A stretch of 64,000 nt of DNA from Oncomelania hupensis (GCA_036898135.1 CM072511.1:75023990-75087989); one strand, 5' to 3'; shown: positions 24,443-35,985, counted from the stretch's first letter. Numbers and translations: made by a program. The notes: a model not told the origin generated them from the sequence alone.

Positions 24443-24480
24443 AATAATAATAATAATAATTAATAATAATAATAATTATT
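24443..24480. repeat. AAT microsatellite
   Basis: A run of AAT triplets with one AATT interruption. The stretch that follows (24,481-24,749) shows no gene or repeat that I recognise. Confidence 0.95.
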
Positions 24481-24749
24481 TTATACAGTCCCCTATACGC
24501 GAGAAGTGTCCGTGGACGTTATTCCAAACAACGAAATGTTTTAATACTTACAACTGATTTCATACAAAGGGGCGAAATCTTACGTTGGAGGAACATATTA
24601 GGTTGCCAAAAAATTCGGCTGCAGTCACAGCGCGTTGTATAGACAGGGAAAAATGGAGTTCGCTGGTTAAACGACCTCCGTGTTACAATTTTGCTCAAAT
24701 ACATTTGACGGCAAAACGGATATGAGATCCCCGGCCCCATTATTGGTTG

Positions 24750-25185
24750 GCCGGGTTTGTGGAAATTTAGTGCTTTAAATTACCAGTTTCTGTCATTCTC
24801 ATTGCTTCTTTCTCATTTTTAATCTTCTATCAATCTAAACCTTATTCACTAGACCAGTCTCCTCTTCTTTCTTGAATTCTCTCAAAACTCCTTATGTGTT
24901 TATGGGGTCTTTTGGGTCAGCTTGGGGATTTTGGCAGACCAAATGGTTACTGGTGCTTTCTATGGTAATATTATTTAACAGTTTTGATATTTTATATGTA
25001 TGTGTTTTGTTAATATTTTATAATAATGTTTATATTCTGTTTTGTTTTTGTAAAAGGGGTATGATAAATTAGAGTACAGCCTCAGCGTCACCTGCATGGG
25101 ATGCCTTTATTGTAAAGGGACCAGCTGTTGGAGTGATTTCAGAGTTATAAATTAGGGTTTTTCCAGCAGATTTACTGTATTCCCT
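24750..25185 (+). mobile_element. Family-B retroposon, copy 1 (3' end missing)
   Basis: The segment is the reverse complement of 27,410-27,840. It shares TGTGGAAATTTAGTGCTTTAAAT, an internal TATGTATGTGTTTTGTTAAT block, and a GCATGGGATGCCTTTATTGTAA block. It lacks the terminal core (complement of GGTCCAGCGGACTCTTCCGA) seen in other copies. No open frame is shared between copies, so the family looks non-autonomous. Confidence 0.7.
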
Positions 25186-25377
25186 TCAAGTCAGAGTTTC
25201 ATCTGAAACCTGGAAAATATTCCACACTCTCTTTCTCGTAGGCTCCAACTTCAACAGAAATATAAAAAAAAATAAAAATAGTACACATCCAATTTGTAGT
25301 TATTGTCTGCTATGAACAACAACAAAAAAATGCAAATGTTAGCACAAATTGCAACCCCTTACCCTATTTTATCCCGT

Positions 25378-25850
25378 AACTAGAAAGTCGTTGGGGCACT
25401 TCATATGATCGTTTTAACGTGTGTGTACTCCATCTTTCTCAGCAACCCTCATGGCTTCGCTCAGTGTCAAGCCAGTCCATTCTTGTCCTCTCACCTCTTT
25501 TTCTGTCTCCCTCTTCTTCTGCCTCCTTGCACTGCGCCTTGCAGGATGGTCTTTGCATTACATGATTATTGCTTTAGGTCCAGCGGACTCTTCCGAGCCA
25601 AATCAGGAGACCAGAGAGACGTTAGCTTAAAATATTATAAAATGTTTCAAATCTTAAAAAACAAGCCTGTTACTCTTAAACACTCAAACAAACTTTCATT
25701 TTCAAACTCTTCTTTAAAACTGATGTATTAAAAATATGTTCTCTTTCTTCAATCAATCAATGAAAGGCTCTGGTGATGAGGTCATAGCATTGAGTTTCCG
25801 TTTCTTCGCCACTGTGAGCATGTCATCGTGTTATCCCAATGCAGGGATCA
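25378..25850 (-). pseudogene. RTE-like LINE 3' fragment, interrupted
   Basis: Segments 25,378-25,556 and 25,757-25,850 match the C-terminal end of the RTE-like LINE ORF seen at 35,286-35,495 and 42,631-42,846. That end carries the basic GRRRGRPKK motif and the conserved tail SVVPLRPP. Only the 3' end survives and the frame is broken. A retroposon of about 200 bp (25,557-25,756) interrupts it. Open frames on the plus strand here are shadows. Confidence 0.7.
25557..25756 (-). mobile_element. 5'-truncated retroposon with the shared LINE 3' core
   Basis: It starts at its 3' end (minus-strand sense) with the complement of GCTTTAGGTCCAGCGGACTC, the terminal core shared with family B and the I-clade LINE. 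An AT-rich body follows, ending at CAATCAATCAATG. It splits an RTE-like LINE fragment, which fixes the order of insertion. Confidence 0.55.
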
Positions 25851-26022
25851 GTTTACTAGCGCCATTGACGCATAAAAATTAAAAACCCATCTACAATTCT
25901 TGCCAGGGGCCGAATGGCGCTTCGATTTTTGGTACCAGTGCGCCACCACAATAACAGTGCACTGTATTGGAGGCGACAAACGTGCTTTTGCAAGTTCAGC
26001 GATTGGCTATGAGGGCCCGGAT

Positions 26023-26114
26023 GTTGATCTTTCAGCCAATAAGAAGTGTTGCACGATTCTTCCAAATCGTTGATCTTTCAGCCAATAAGAAGTGTTGCAC
26101 GATTCTTCCAAATC
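26023..26114. repeat. 46-bp tandem duplication
   Basis: Two exact 46-bp copies (26,023-26,068 and 26,069-26,114) begin GTTGATCTTTCAGCCAATAA. They lie directly upstream of SINE copy 3. Because the duplicate abuts the SINE, it may have formed during or after that insertion. Confidence 0.93.
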
Positions 26115-26117
26115 TAT

Positions 26118-26311
26118 GTGGGGCCGGATAGCTCAGTTGGTAAGAGCGTCTTCCTAGTAACCGAAAGGTCGCTGGTTCGAATCCCGGATTGGTCAACGTG
26201 TGATCATATTATTTTCCCCTTTACCAACAACTGGCCCGCTGGTGTCAGTATAAATCGGTCCAGTAGTCACCTATATGCGAAAGTGTCGCGTGACTATAAT
26301 CTACAAACAAC
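26118..26311 (+). mobile_element. tRNA-derived SINE, copy 3
   Basis: This copy belongs to the same family as 23,821-24,230 but runs in the plus direction. The A box TAGCTCAGTTGG is at 26,129-26,140 and the B box GGTTCGAATCC lies about 46 bp further on. The body is nearly identical to the other copies and ends at CTACAAACAAC. No clear long target repeat flanks it. The low divergence among the three copies suggests recent activity of the family. Confidence 0.88.
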
Positions 26312-26403
26312 TTACAAATCAGAATCAATTTGCTATCGTCCGCGCGTATGTTGTGTCCATGCAAGGAGGATTTTGTGTTTTTCTTTGTGCCGCTTTGAAA
26401 ATG

Positions 26404-26434
<31 letters not shown>

Positions 26435-26439
26435 AAAAA
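26404..26439. repeat. Poly-C/poly-A tract
   Basis: Twenty-one C are followed directly by fifteen A. Lengths in such tracts are error-prone in sequencing. Small open frames across it, encoding proline or lysine runs, are artefacts. Confidence 0.95.
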
Positions 26440-26754
26440 CAAACAAAAAAAACTAAACTTGAGGTAGGACAGTCTAGACTGTCGTTTGCTGCTGTTAAAC
26501 TACAGTCTACCGCCGCTAATCCTACGCAAGATGATTGTGTGAGCCCCGAGTCAAGTCAAAATACTGATCCCTGTTCTGGTTAGTGTTTTGTTGGTAAACA
26601 TGCTTCACAACACATGCACTCTCACAATAATCTATTTTGTTTTAATTTCTGTAATAATACCTCCAGGTTATCTTTTACATGTACGTAAATTACTGCTGAA
26701 ATCATGGCCCATTGAAATTTGATCTGAGGGGCCCAATGGCCCATAGCTTTTTTG

Positions 26755-26964
26755 TGTCAGGCTGAACCCTGCAATGGCTTGTGTGATGGAATGTTGGTGG
26801 TGATGTGCTGGGTATAAGAAATGCCCAGAAGTCTTCTGTAGGTCCTCATCTCTATTCTTTGTTGTAAGTCTGCTGTGAGGGTCCATGTTTCGCAAGCGGT
26901 AAGGTAAGGCAGCTGCGCTCCCTTGTTATCTCCATCTTCCTAAACGCTTGCGAAACATGGACCT
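26755..26964. pseudogene. RTE-like LINE fragment with snap-back inversion
   Basis: 26,755-26,900 matches the minus-strand RTE-like LINE (compare 35,530-35,665), and 26,902-26,964 matches the adjoining part of the same LINE in the plus direction. The two halves share an inverted 20-bp stretch, at 26,879-26,898 and 26,945-26,964 (CGCTTGCGAAACATGGACCT). This is the signature of a 5' inversion during target-primed reverse transcription, or of a later fold-back event. Confidence 0.75.
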
Positions 26965-27371
26965 ACCCTATTGCTACCATACTAATTACAAAAGGATTAA
27001 AAAAATTTCCACAAATATTGTACGTTGCTTTCAAACTGTGTAAATTACATCCACATTAGTGAAACACAATCCCTCCAAAAAAAGCATAATTTATGGGCAA
27101 CATTCGTTCTGTTGTATTTAGTTATAGAAGTAGGTGGTTTTTGTCCAGTGATTGCACAGAAAACCTTTCATTATCCCTTGTTTGAATTTTCAGACTGGTA
27201 CAAACAGTTAATTTCGTTTTTCTGGACCCCATGAATTGTAAATAGAAATGTCTGAACCGTGCTTAAACGTTTACCATGATGATGGTTATATACGGGCGGC
27301 CTCAAGAGGACATTTGAAATCTGTTAGTTTGTTAGTCATTGTTTACATGTTCCAGTGAACTGCAAACAGCC
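26965..27371. other. Unannotated AT-rich stretch
   Basis: I see no conserved frame, RNA gene or repeat matching elsewhere in the window. An open frame at 27,025-27,234 has no recognisable motif. Confidence 0.5.
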
Positions 27372-27846
27372 AAATCAGGACCACAACTTGGTTGAAAGAA
27401 AACTCACCCCCGATCTGTATCTGCTGATACAACCCTAATGGTAACACTGAAGGCACTCCACCAGCTGGTCCCTTTACAATAAAGGCATCCAATACAGGTG
27501 ACGCTGAGGCTGTACTCTAATTTATCAAACCCCGTTTACAAAAACAAAACAGAATATAAACATTATTATAAAATATTAACAAAACATATACATATAAAAT
27601 ATCAAAACTGTTAAATAACCATAGAAAGCACCAGTAACCATTTGGCAGGCGGCTGACCCCATACTGATACACAAATAAGGAGTTTTGAGAGAGTTCAAGA
27701 AAAAAAAAAAGGTCTAGTGAAGATTTAGATTGATAGAAGATTTAAAAAGAGAAAAAACCAATGAGAATGACAGAAACTGGTAATTTAAAGCATTAAATTT
27801 CCACAAATTGGGGATACTATTTATACAGAAAACCCTGGCACACCAA
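27372..27846 (-). mobile_element. Family-B retroposon, copy 2
   Basis: Read on the minus strand it starts with a TATAAATAGTATCCCC block near 27,823, then the AAATTTAATGCTTTAAATTACC block, the GTATGTGTTTTG block and the GCCTTTATTGTAAAGGGACC block. It ends with part of the terminal core (complement of CCAAATCAGGACC at 27,373). It aligns with copies at 24,750, 31,973 and 37,991. Confidence 0.72.
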
Positions 27847-27849
27847 TAG

Positions 27850-27960
27850 ATTCAGATTCAGATTCAGATTCAGAAAACTTTATTATCTCCAAGGAGAAAT
27901 TCTAACATGGATTTGCTGTCAGCAAAAGATAATAAAATGTAACAATACTATAAACATGTA
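27850..27960 (-). mobile_element. LINE/SINE 3' end with hexamer tail
   Basis: GATTCAGATTCAGATTCAG is followed by AAAACTTTATTATCTCCAAG. Read on the minus strand this is a retroposon 3' end closing in a (CTGAAT)n tail. Tails of this kind are typical of L2/CR1/Rex1-type LINEs and their SINEs. The 5' part is missing and I cannot name the family. Confidence 0.5.
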
Positions 27961-28084
27961 AACATGTACGTGTAATCACAAAAGGGATCTGAAATCCGTT
28001 TTGCCATCAAAATTATTTGAGCTAAACTGTTAAATTCTGTGAAATCAAATTTGTGACCTTCCCACAAATCCTTACTGTGTTTTA

Positions 28085-28275
28085 TGTGCCGGACTAGCCC
28101 TTAGGCCACTGAAGAAGCTTCTAGACTAAAAACTATGGTAAAGCCCATATGACTCCTTATGGAATGCAATGTTCTACATGAAAATAAATGCCATAAAAAC
28201 TGAAACAGTGGAATTAAAACGCAAAGTAGTACTAATTTTGTTCTTGGAATGTTATTGGAATTTTTTTGTGCGTTT
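28085..28275. repeat. Interspersed family C, copy 1
   Basis: It shares TAGCCC-TAGGCCACTGAAGAAGCT, AAAGCCCATATGACTC, TTCTACATGAAAAT and CAGTGG-ATTAAAA blocks with 36,365-36,520, and partly with 41,701-42,060 and 55,624-55,815. No coding frame is shared. The next 500 bp are AT-rich with nothing I can identify. Confidence 0.6.
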
Positions 28276-28849
28276 CTTTTGGTAGTAGTACATATTCAAA
28301 TTGCTACACACATGTGATTTAAAAAAAAATGTATTTCCATACTCTCCCACACATAAAAAACCATTTACATGGATACAAAAACTTATTTTTTCTGCATGAG
28401 CAGAAATTGTGGGCATTTATTTCTTGGTAATTTAGTTTTAAATGATGTCTAACACTGCTGTACCAATATGTTTTCTTGCAAACAAAACTATAACAAAAGG
28501 TTTAAATAGTTTAACTCTTACTGCCAAATATATTTAAAAAATGGAGTTATTCCCAGCAACAAATATTTCTGTACTAGACTTGGAAATTTTTGTAAAAAAT
28601 GCAACATCTCTAAAACTATTGCAGATAAGCACAAGAAATTTGAGGAAACATTCACATGGATGATTATACAATGATCTGTTTCTTTTTCTGGTAGACTAAA
28701 TTTAACTCTGCCCCCTCCCCCCCAAACAAAAAAAAAAAAGAAAGAAAAAACAAAAAGCCAAGATTTTTTACTTCAAAAACACAAAATGTCCTCCCTATCT
28801 TCTTCTTGCCACATGTTTGAGTGATGAATGGCATGTATGCTGGTACTGC

Positions 28850-28908
28850 GTTTTGAATTGATTAGGAAAAAGTGCTATATAAATACCCTTATTATTATTA
28901 TTATTATT
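28850..28908 (+). mobile_element. SINE 3' end with ATT tail
   Basis: TTGAATTGATTAGGAAAAAGTGCTATATAAATACCC runs into (TTA)n. The AAAGYGCTATAYAAAT block is also found at the 3' end of the SINE at 29,660-30,110, so both belong to one tail type. The tRNA-related head is absent here. Confidence 0.6.
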
Positions 28909-29434
28909 GGTTACAGATGGCAGAGCTTTGAGTAGGAACAAAAAGGGCAAATATAGTTCAGTATAGTTGACTGACTGACGCTTGTGGCTGACTTTCTTGT
29001 GGGTCGCCAGTACCGGTCCAGTGAAGCTTTGTCAGTGTTAAAAAAAAGTGTTAAAAAAAGGATGTGCAGAAACCGCTAAACTGATCTGTCAAGGACAGTT
29101 CCATTTAATAAATGAACAGCATGAGAACATTCATCACTTAATTTACCACTTCCCAAATATATATTTTTTTTATAATCAACTTTTTTTAAATTCCAAAACA
29201 AGCACAAACACAAAACATTATTAATACAGACAATGAATAAACACAATCATAACTATATGCACAAAATATTGAAAGTAAACCGGAAAATGTTGCATTATTT
29301 CAATAGTACAGACTGATTAGTTATGAAATCAAATATAAAGAAAACTTCTAGTGTGCACATAATTACTATAATTTTACAATATATGCTATTCAAGCAAGTT
29401 TGGTTTACGTTTTTGTACACAAATACAGACAGAT

Positions 29435-29535
<101 letters not shown>

Positions 29536-29659
29536 GGTCATGGAGTACTATTTTAACAAATTCTTAATGAACAACCATTGAGGCAAACAAATAATAAATG
29601 AATTATAAGCGTTCAAACAGAGGGATATAAGGGTGCCATGCTTTCATACATTTTTCTTG

Positions 29660-30110
29660 CCTTTAGAAAGGCATGGTGGTCTTATGGTAGTGCTTTGGCT
29701 TGCGGATCTGAACGTCCCGGGTTCGAGCCCTGGCCGGCCATTGTGTTGTGTCCCTGGGAAAGACACTTTACTCCCGTTTCCTACTCCTTCGGATGAGAGT
29801 ATAAACCGAGGTCTAGTCTGTGTGTGTCGCATACATTCCATCATAACGTACTTTAAAGATCCTGATGCTCATGTCTTAGATGGATGAGTGCTGGTGACAA
29901 GAACACACCCAGCATGCACCTAGGTCCTTCTCCCCCATCCCTGGCTGCCCAGGATTATGCTCAGTTGTCCGTGCGTCAGACCATGCGCCCAAAGACTGCG
30001 GGTGGGCGTCTCGGGCAGTTTGAGTTAGATCCTGCATCGGCCAGAGCTTTGAACTCGTTGGGAAAAAGCGCTATACAAATATCCTTATCTTATCTTTCTT
30101 GTGTCAGCTG
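29660..30110 (+). mobile_element. tRNA-derived SINE with long body
   Basis: The tRNA-like head has an A-box-like stretch (TGGTCTTATGGTAGTGC) and a good B box, GGTTCGAGCCC at about 29,719-29,729. A conserved-looking block CCTGGGAAAGACACTTTAC follows, then GAGTATAAACCGAGG, a long body and the 3' end AAAAAGCGCTATACAAATAT with a CTTAT tail. The head-body-tail order is that of a composite SINE. Open frames at 29,633-29,887 and 29,884-30,195 lie inside it and are not genes. Confidence 0.78.
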
Positions 30111-30572
30111 TACACAGGCATACATTTTTCTTGTGTCAACTGTACACAAGCTATATACTTCTCTCTCTCATTTCTGTGTTTTATTACAGATGTAAATGAC
30201 TGAGAGCGGAGTGTGTTTTTCCATTTTACATCTATAAATATATGGATTTAGATAATAATATTATTAAATTTAATATTTTATCAGTTTTTATATTTCTGTC
30301 ACAGCCAAATATAACCAGATGCTCGCTAAAGTGGAAGGCAACAGAATTATAGCATTTAGAAATTAATGGCCCTTTCAAATTCCTTCCAAAATACTTGAAC
30401 ACACTGGCACTTAAAGAATAGATGTTGAATGTTTTCTCTTTTGTCTTCACAAAAAGTACAGCTATTATCCTGATCTATTCCCATACTAGATAATACTATA
30501 TTAGTTCCTAAAATTCTGTGAATTATTCTAATTTGCAGCCACTTTAAATGTATATCCGTAACTCCACGTATC

Positions 30573-31146
30573 CAGAGATGCCAACCTGCAGACAAATCTG
30601 TCTGTAAGAAATTCATAAATTCCAGGATTGAGATTTCTTATTAAAAATATAGTCCATACCTGAATGAGTCAATGGTGAAAGATCGTTCTTCATTTTGACG
30701 TCAAGGACGGATCGATAAACCATGTCAAAGAATAGAAAATTGACGATGAATGACGTAACGATTACCGGTTTTCTCTTTTTGTGAAATCGTAAACAGCGTG
30801 TTCTGTATTTGCCGACTGGCACAGGCATGCCTACCCTAAATTTGAAGTTTCCAGATGATATGCAATAAGTTAAACTAAAGCAAGCTTCAATAATTGAAGC
30901 TATCAAATAGATTTATTACCTTATAAGGTCGTTATATAATATGTTGCATTATTTTATACTGTGATAGTGCCTAAGTGTAATCAGTCTGAAACGTGTAACA
31001 GTCCTTTTGCCATAATCATCAGCTGCAAATATATATTCTTATAAAAATTATTCTCGCCGTAAGAAAAATGACTTCAACGTAAATCCGTAAAAAACTATTT
31101 GCCACCGGAAAATAATACGGCGAAACTGTGAAGGTTGGCATCTCTG
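30573..31146. mobile_element. hAT-type MITE, 574 bp, 6-bp TSD
   Basis: The terminal inverted repeats are CAGAGATGCCAACCT at 30,573-30,587 and its complement at 31,132-31,146. The flanking CGTATC (30,567-30,572 and 31,147-31,152) is a 6-bp target-site duplication. Removing the element rejoins the LINE frame around it. The CAG...CTG ends and a 5-8 bp target repeat fit the hAT superfamily. There is no transposase inside, so it is non-autonomous. Confidence 0.88.
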
Positions 31147-31972
31147 CGTATCTTCTTAAATATTATTTTCCATTCGTTCAATTCTTTTATCCCAGTTCTT
31201 ACAACAATTTGGTTTTACTTCATCATTAATTAATGCGTCATAAAATATTCTTGCACCTCTAGGACATTTACCTACAAGTCTCAGCACTTTACTGGTTTTG
31301 TAATCAACGCAGTTACTATTTTTCAGTTACCAATCCACTCCAACAAATATATTTTTTAACAGCATTAACACATCCATAGTATGCCAGGAAATAGGTAGTA
31401 ACTCCATAATTATCAACAAAAGCTTCATTAGTATAAACATTACCATCATTATTATGCAGACTTCCAACTGTATATACATTTTTCTCAATCCATTCCTGGA
31501 AAAAAAATTGTTTTCCCTTCCACTAAAACATTATTATTACAAAATAATGGTTCAGATAAAAGTTCCTCAACACAGTCAGGTTTAACTTTTTTCTCCAGAA
31601 TTTCATACGCATTAAAAACATCATACCAAAACGGATTAGGATTTTCTGTGGTATACAATTTAGTACCAAGCTTATCAAGCAGTGACACTCTTTCTTGTGT
31701 GGCTTCAATAATATTTTTCCACTTATGCTTTGTGTTAATCAACTTTCTAATCCAAGTAATCTTTAATGCACTCATATAATGACATACATCAGAATCCCAG
31801 GTATGCTTTTGACGGAAGAGTTTTTAGAAATTTTGTTATTTTTATTTCCCCAAACAAATTGGAAAATACTTTTCTGAATGGAATTGACGATAGTATCAGG
31901 TAGTAAAAGCCACAAATATATAATTTTTGACAAAATTAAAGATTTAAGTACAGCAATATGACCCAAGGCGTT

Positions 31973-32272
31973 CATTACATTACATTACATGATTGTTGCT
32001 TTAGGTCCAGCGGACTCTTCCGAGCCAAATCAGGACCGGACAACCCCTGATCCGCATAAAAGATCTGCTGAAACAACCCTAGTGGTAAAACTGAAAGCTC
32101 TCCACCAGCCAGTCACTTTACAATAAAGACATCCCACGCAGGGGACGCTGAGGCTGCATTTATCGAACCCCCGTTTACAAAAACAAAATAGAATACAAAC
32201 ATCATTACAAATTATCAACAAAACACATACATATAAAGTGCCTACATTGCTAAATAATAACATCATAGGAAG
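31973..32272 (-). mobile_element. Family-B retroposon, copy 3 (5'-truncated)
   Basis: It is flanked by CCAAGGCGTT (31,963-31,972) and CCAAAGGCGTT (32,273-32,283), an imperfect target-site duplication inside the L1/Tx1-like LINE. Read on the minus strand it ends with the core complementary to GGTCCAGCGGACTCTTCCGA and a (TAATG)n tail. This confirms retroposition and sets the 3' end of the family. Confidence 0.82.
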
Positions 32273-34646
32273 CCAAAGGCGTTAATTGACGCTTCAGCCA
32301 TGTTTTATACAATATTTGTATTTCTAGAAATTTTAATTCAAAATTTAACTTAACACACTCCCTCAAGTCATTTGTAAACCATATTCTGAGTATTTTAAAT
32401 GTCTCTGGGTTCCAGTCCATGTGCAGATGAGGCATGTAGACAGTACGAGAATTGTTTTTACTTCCTAACCGAATAACGCTACTTTTTTCTGTATATAAAG
32501 CTAGGCCAGAGACAGAGCTAAAATATTCAATAGTAGCTAAAATATTCAATAGTATTAATGGTTTGCTTAAATGAGTTTTCCTCGCATTCTAACATAATTT
32601 CCGTATCATCCGCATAATGATAAATTTTATTTTAATTTTCTTTAATTTTAATTCCCTTTATCTTTTTATTCACACCAGCTCAATTCTTATGTGAGTAGCA
32701 CTGTTTAGTGCCTCCACATTTTGTTTGTTGCGGGCTATTTATCGCTTGCCTGCACCCTCCCTTCCAGTGAAAGGAAAGGAAAGGAAGCATCGGTTAACCT
32801 CAAAATCGAAAACTATCCATCTACAAAAGTAATGGCCACATCCAAAAGCTTGTAACACCTTAAACATAAACTTCCAACTTAACGAATCAAAGGCCTTTTC
32901 AAAGTCAAAGCAAAGCAGAAGACCAGATTTGTTATATTTTGCAGAAAATAAAAAATATTATAGATTAAACAAAAGTTATCTTATCTACCCAGTCTGATCT
33001 TCATTAATGATAGAAGGTAACACTAACTTAAGTCTATTAGAAATACATGATGAACCAATTTTTATATACTACATTTAGTAAAGAAATAGGTCTCCAATTT
33101 TTTTATGAACTCCCTAGGTCTATCCCCTTTCGGTATGCAAATAATCACTCCCTCTTTCTGTGTTGAAGATAACTCTCCTTTCCTAAACCCTTCATTGAGC
33201 GATCCAACTACGAAAAGACTCTTCCTGTTGGGCATGTTTTTCAGAGCTAGAGATGCTTCTTCTAATGTTATTTCCCCATCTAAGGAGATTAGTTCGTCTT
33301 CTTTTACTGTCGGAAGTTTATGAATAATAATTAATATAATTGATTTCAACCTGTTCAACTTCTCTTTCAGAATATAAATTTGAATAAAAATAATTAACTT
33401 CCGTAGCAATATCTTTTTTACCATTTTTATCCAATTTAGATATTTTCTTATTAACGTAATTTCTGTTTTCTAATGAACAAAAATATAAAGTTATTTTTTC
33501 TCCGTCAGCAATCCATCTAGCTCGTGAACGAAGCAACACCCCCTCCATTCTTTTTTCCCTTAATAAAACTAATTCTACTTTACTGTTAGCTAATTCAGTT
33601 TTTTCTAAATCACTCAATTTCTCTTTCTTTTCAAAACATTCTATCAAATTATCCAAATGCAGTTCTTTTTCGTTGTTCATCCATTTTTTCATTGTTGCAT
33701 AAGCTATTGTCCGTGCTCTAATTTTCATTAATAAGGTATCAAAAAACAGTTGATCATCTATTATAAATTGCAACAGTAAAGGGGACGGTACCCAGGTTTT
33801 CATGTAAATAGGGAGCAGCAGCATACTCTTCAATAACATTTTTAATAACTGTATTAATTTCATCAACATATTTGTTATCCATAAGCAAAGAACTGTTAAA
33901 CTTCCAGAGCCCTGGTTTCTTGTCTACTTTCATAACACCTACTGACATAGATATTAGAGATTGGTCTGTTCTGTACCCGGGGTGTATGTCTGCATCGACA
34001 GAAAAATTCAATAACGATTCTGACACTAAGAAAAAATCTAAGCGGCTTTGCTGTAATGGACTACCTCTACGCCATGTAAACCGCTTTAGCTCAGGATTAA
34101 GTTCTCTCCATATATCTATCAAGTCTAGGTCAATCATCATCGCATGAACTTGCTCTTGAGCTTTACTATTATTATGTTTGTAATTACAATAATCTAAAGA
34201 AAAGTTTTGCACTAAATTCCAGTCACCTCCAATGATGATATGGTCAAATCTGAGCTCCAAAATATGCTGTTTTAAATCAGCATAGAAGTCTGGGTTATCT
34301 CTATTGGGACCATACAAACTTATAATCAAAAACCCTTTATCCATTATTTTTACAGAAATAATAATATAATTCCAGTCTAACCCCGCAATGACTTTATTAA
34401 CTTTAAACTCTATAATATTATTAAATAACACAGCTACACCTCGGGAATTAGAACTAAATGAAGCAAAATAACCATTAAAGCCCCACAGCCCTTATATATT
34501 TCTCTAACTTAGGGTCAAGGTGGGTATCTTGTAATAAATAAATAGAATAAGCTTTTGCTCTCAAATAATGAAACACATCATAACTTCTTGGAGTCTGCAA
34601 GACCCTGACAGTTCATGGACATCACTGTTATGTTGTCACCCATCTA

Positions 34647-35236
34647 AACATGAGGAAAAATAAAATAGTCGAAACCCAGAGACACAAAAAGAAAAGCAAA
34701 ATCTTAGAGGAGATAATAACATACTAAAAAGCAATTTGAAACACTAAACCCAACAGTAGGGTACTGACCGAAAAATTCACACTCTGAAAAAACTTGTATG
34801 TAGGCTCCATGACTAAATTGAGAAAAAAAAATCAAAAGAAGAAATAACACAAATGAAGACATCAAATGCAATATATACAAACAGTCAATCTGAAAGCAAG
34901 GCGATGGCAGCCAACAAAATCAACGAAAGGCAATAACTTTAGTCATAACTTTAGTGCAAACTGTCATAAGAACTACAGATATGTATGTCCACACTGTGGC
35001 CGAGAAAGTGAGACAAAAAAACCACACAAAGAATAATAGTGGTAATTATAATAAAAGATAAGGAGGGAGTGAGAGAGAAAGAGGGAGACGGTTTGCGGGA
35101 GAGAAAGAGGAAGGCAGAGGGTTTGCGGGAGAGAAAGAGGAAGAGAGAGAAGGAGAGAGAGAAAGAGAGAGAGGGTTTAGAAATATGAAGTAACAGAGCA
35201 ACAATATATATACATACATAGTTACTAGTTTCTAAA
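34647..35236. other. Non-coding stretch with purine-rich block
   Basis: Upstream of the LINE endonuclease there is no clear ORF1. 35,048-35,175 is a purine-rich low-complexity block of GAGAGAAAGAGG units with two GGTTTGCGGGAGAGAAAGAGG repeats. I see no gene. Confidence 0.6.
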
Positions 35237-35985
35237 TCCTATCCTATCCTATCACATAACTTGGAGGTCGTAGGGGCACCACAGATTATCGTTTAACCAG
35301 CGTACTCCATCTTTCCCTGTCCTCAGCAGCCCTGACTGTTTCGCTCAGTGTCAAACCAGTCCATTCTTGAATGTTGTTCTTTTTCGGTCTCCCTCTTCTT
35401 CTACATCCTTGCACTGTGCCTTGCAGGATGGTCTCGGCAAGACCTGATGATCTGGTGATGTGGCCATACCATCGGAGTTTACGTTTTTTCACCACTTTGA
35501 GCAGGTCATCGTGTTGTCCAATGGCTTGTGTGATGGTCTGTCGGACTTAGTCGTTGGTGATGTGCTGGGTATAGGAAATGCCCAGAAGTCTTCTGTAGCA
35601 CCTCATCTCCATGCTTTGTATTCTTCGTTGGAGATCTGCTGTGAGGGTCCATGTTTTGCAAGCGTATAGGAAGATGGAGATGACAAGGGTGCAGCAGCCT
35701 TACCTTGGAATGTAGACTGATGGTCCTGTCTTTCCAAATTGGCTTCAACCTCGCCAGGGCAGCAGTTGTTTGTGCGATCCTGGAGGACTTCCTGTCGGGA
35801 CCCATTGTCTGATACAATGGCTCCTAAATATTTGAAGCTATGCACTGTGTTGAAGAATTGGCCTTGGACTTTGATGTCCGTGTTGATGCCATTGGTGTTG
35901 TTGGTCATCATTTTGGTCTTCTCTGCACTTATTTCCATTCCATAGGCTCTGGAGGTGGTGTCAAGCCTCTGTACCAGTTTCTAAA
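35237..35985 (-). pseudogene. RTE-like LINE, 5'-truncated copy
   Basis: The 3' half of the RTE-like ORF is spread over three frames. It runs from MEISAEKTKMMTNNTNGIN (35,938 downward) through FKYLGAIVSDNGS and the C-terminal basic region (KKRKLRWYGHITRSSGLA, 35,286-35,495) to a (CCTAT)n tail at 35,237-35,254 (plus strand). The three frames mean at least two frameshifts. The RT catalytic core is missing. Open frames on the plus strand (35,460-35,669, 35,739-36,157) are shadows. Confidence 0.82.

Larger units (their letters stand above)
30232..34646 (-). pseudogene. L1/Tx1-like LINE, degenerate, with nested insertions
   Basis: On the minus strand an APE-type endonuclease starts near 34,646 (MSMNCQGL). 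It continues with GGDWNLV and SRLDFFLVSESL (33,754-34,431). A linker with SRARWIADGEK follows (33,318-33,869), then pre-RT (LDGEITLEEASLALKNM, 33,062-33,424) and RT with CFDFEKAFDSLSW near 32,900. The C-terminal part is spread over 30,356-32,549 and includes a zinc-knuckle-like C-x2-C-x8-H-x4-C (CTFCEDK...HLFFKC). These are L1/Tx1-lineage features. Stops, frameshifts and a deletion in the RT make it dead. It is split by a family-B retroposon (31,973-32,272) and a hAT MITE (30,573-31,146). Its 3' end near 30,232 is approximate. Confidence 0.8.

Noticed and set aside
23821..26311. Functional tRNA genes at the three tRNA-like heads
   Set aside because: A and B boxes are fine, but acceptor, anticodon and T stems do not pair well and each head continues into the same SINE body.
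24872..27234. Small open frames rich in Phe/Leu/Cys (for example 24,872-25,072 and 27,025-27,234)
   Set aside because: They lie in AT-rich repeats, are not conserved between copies, and have no motif or splice context.
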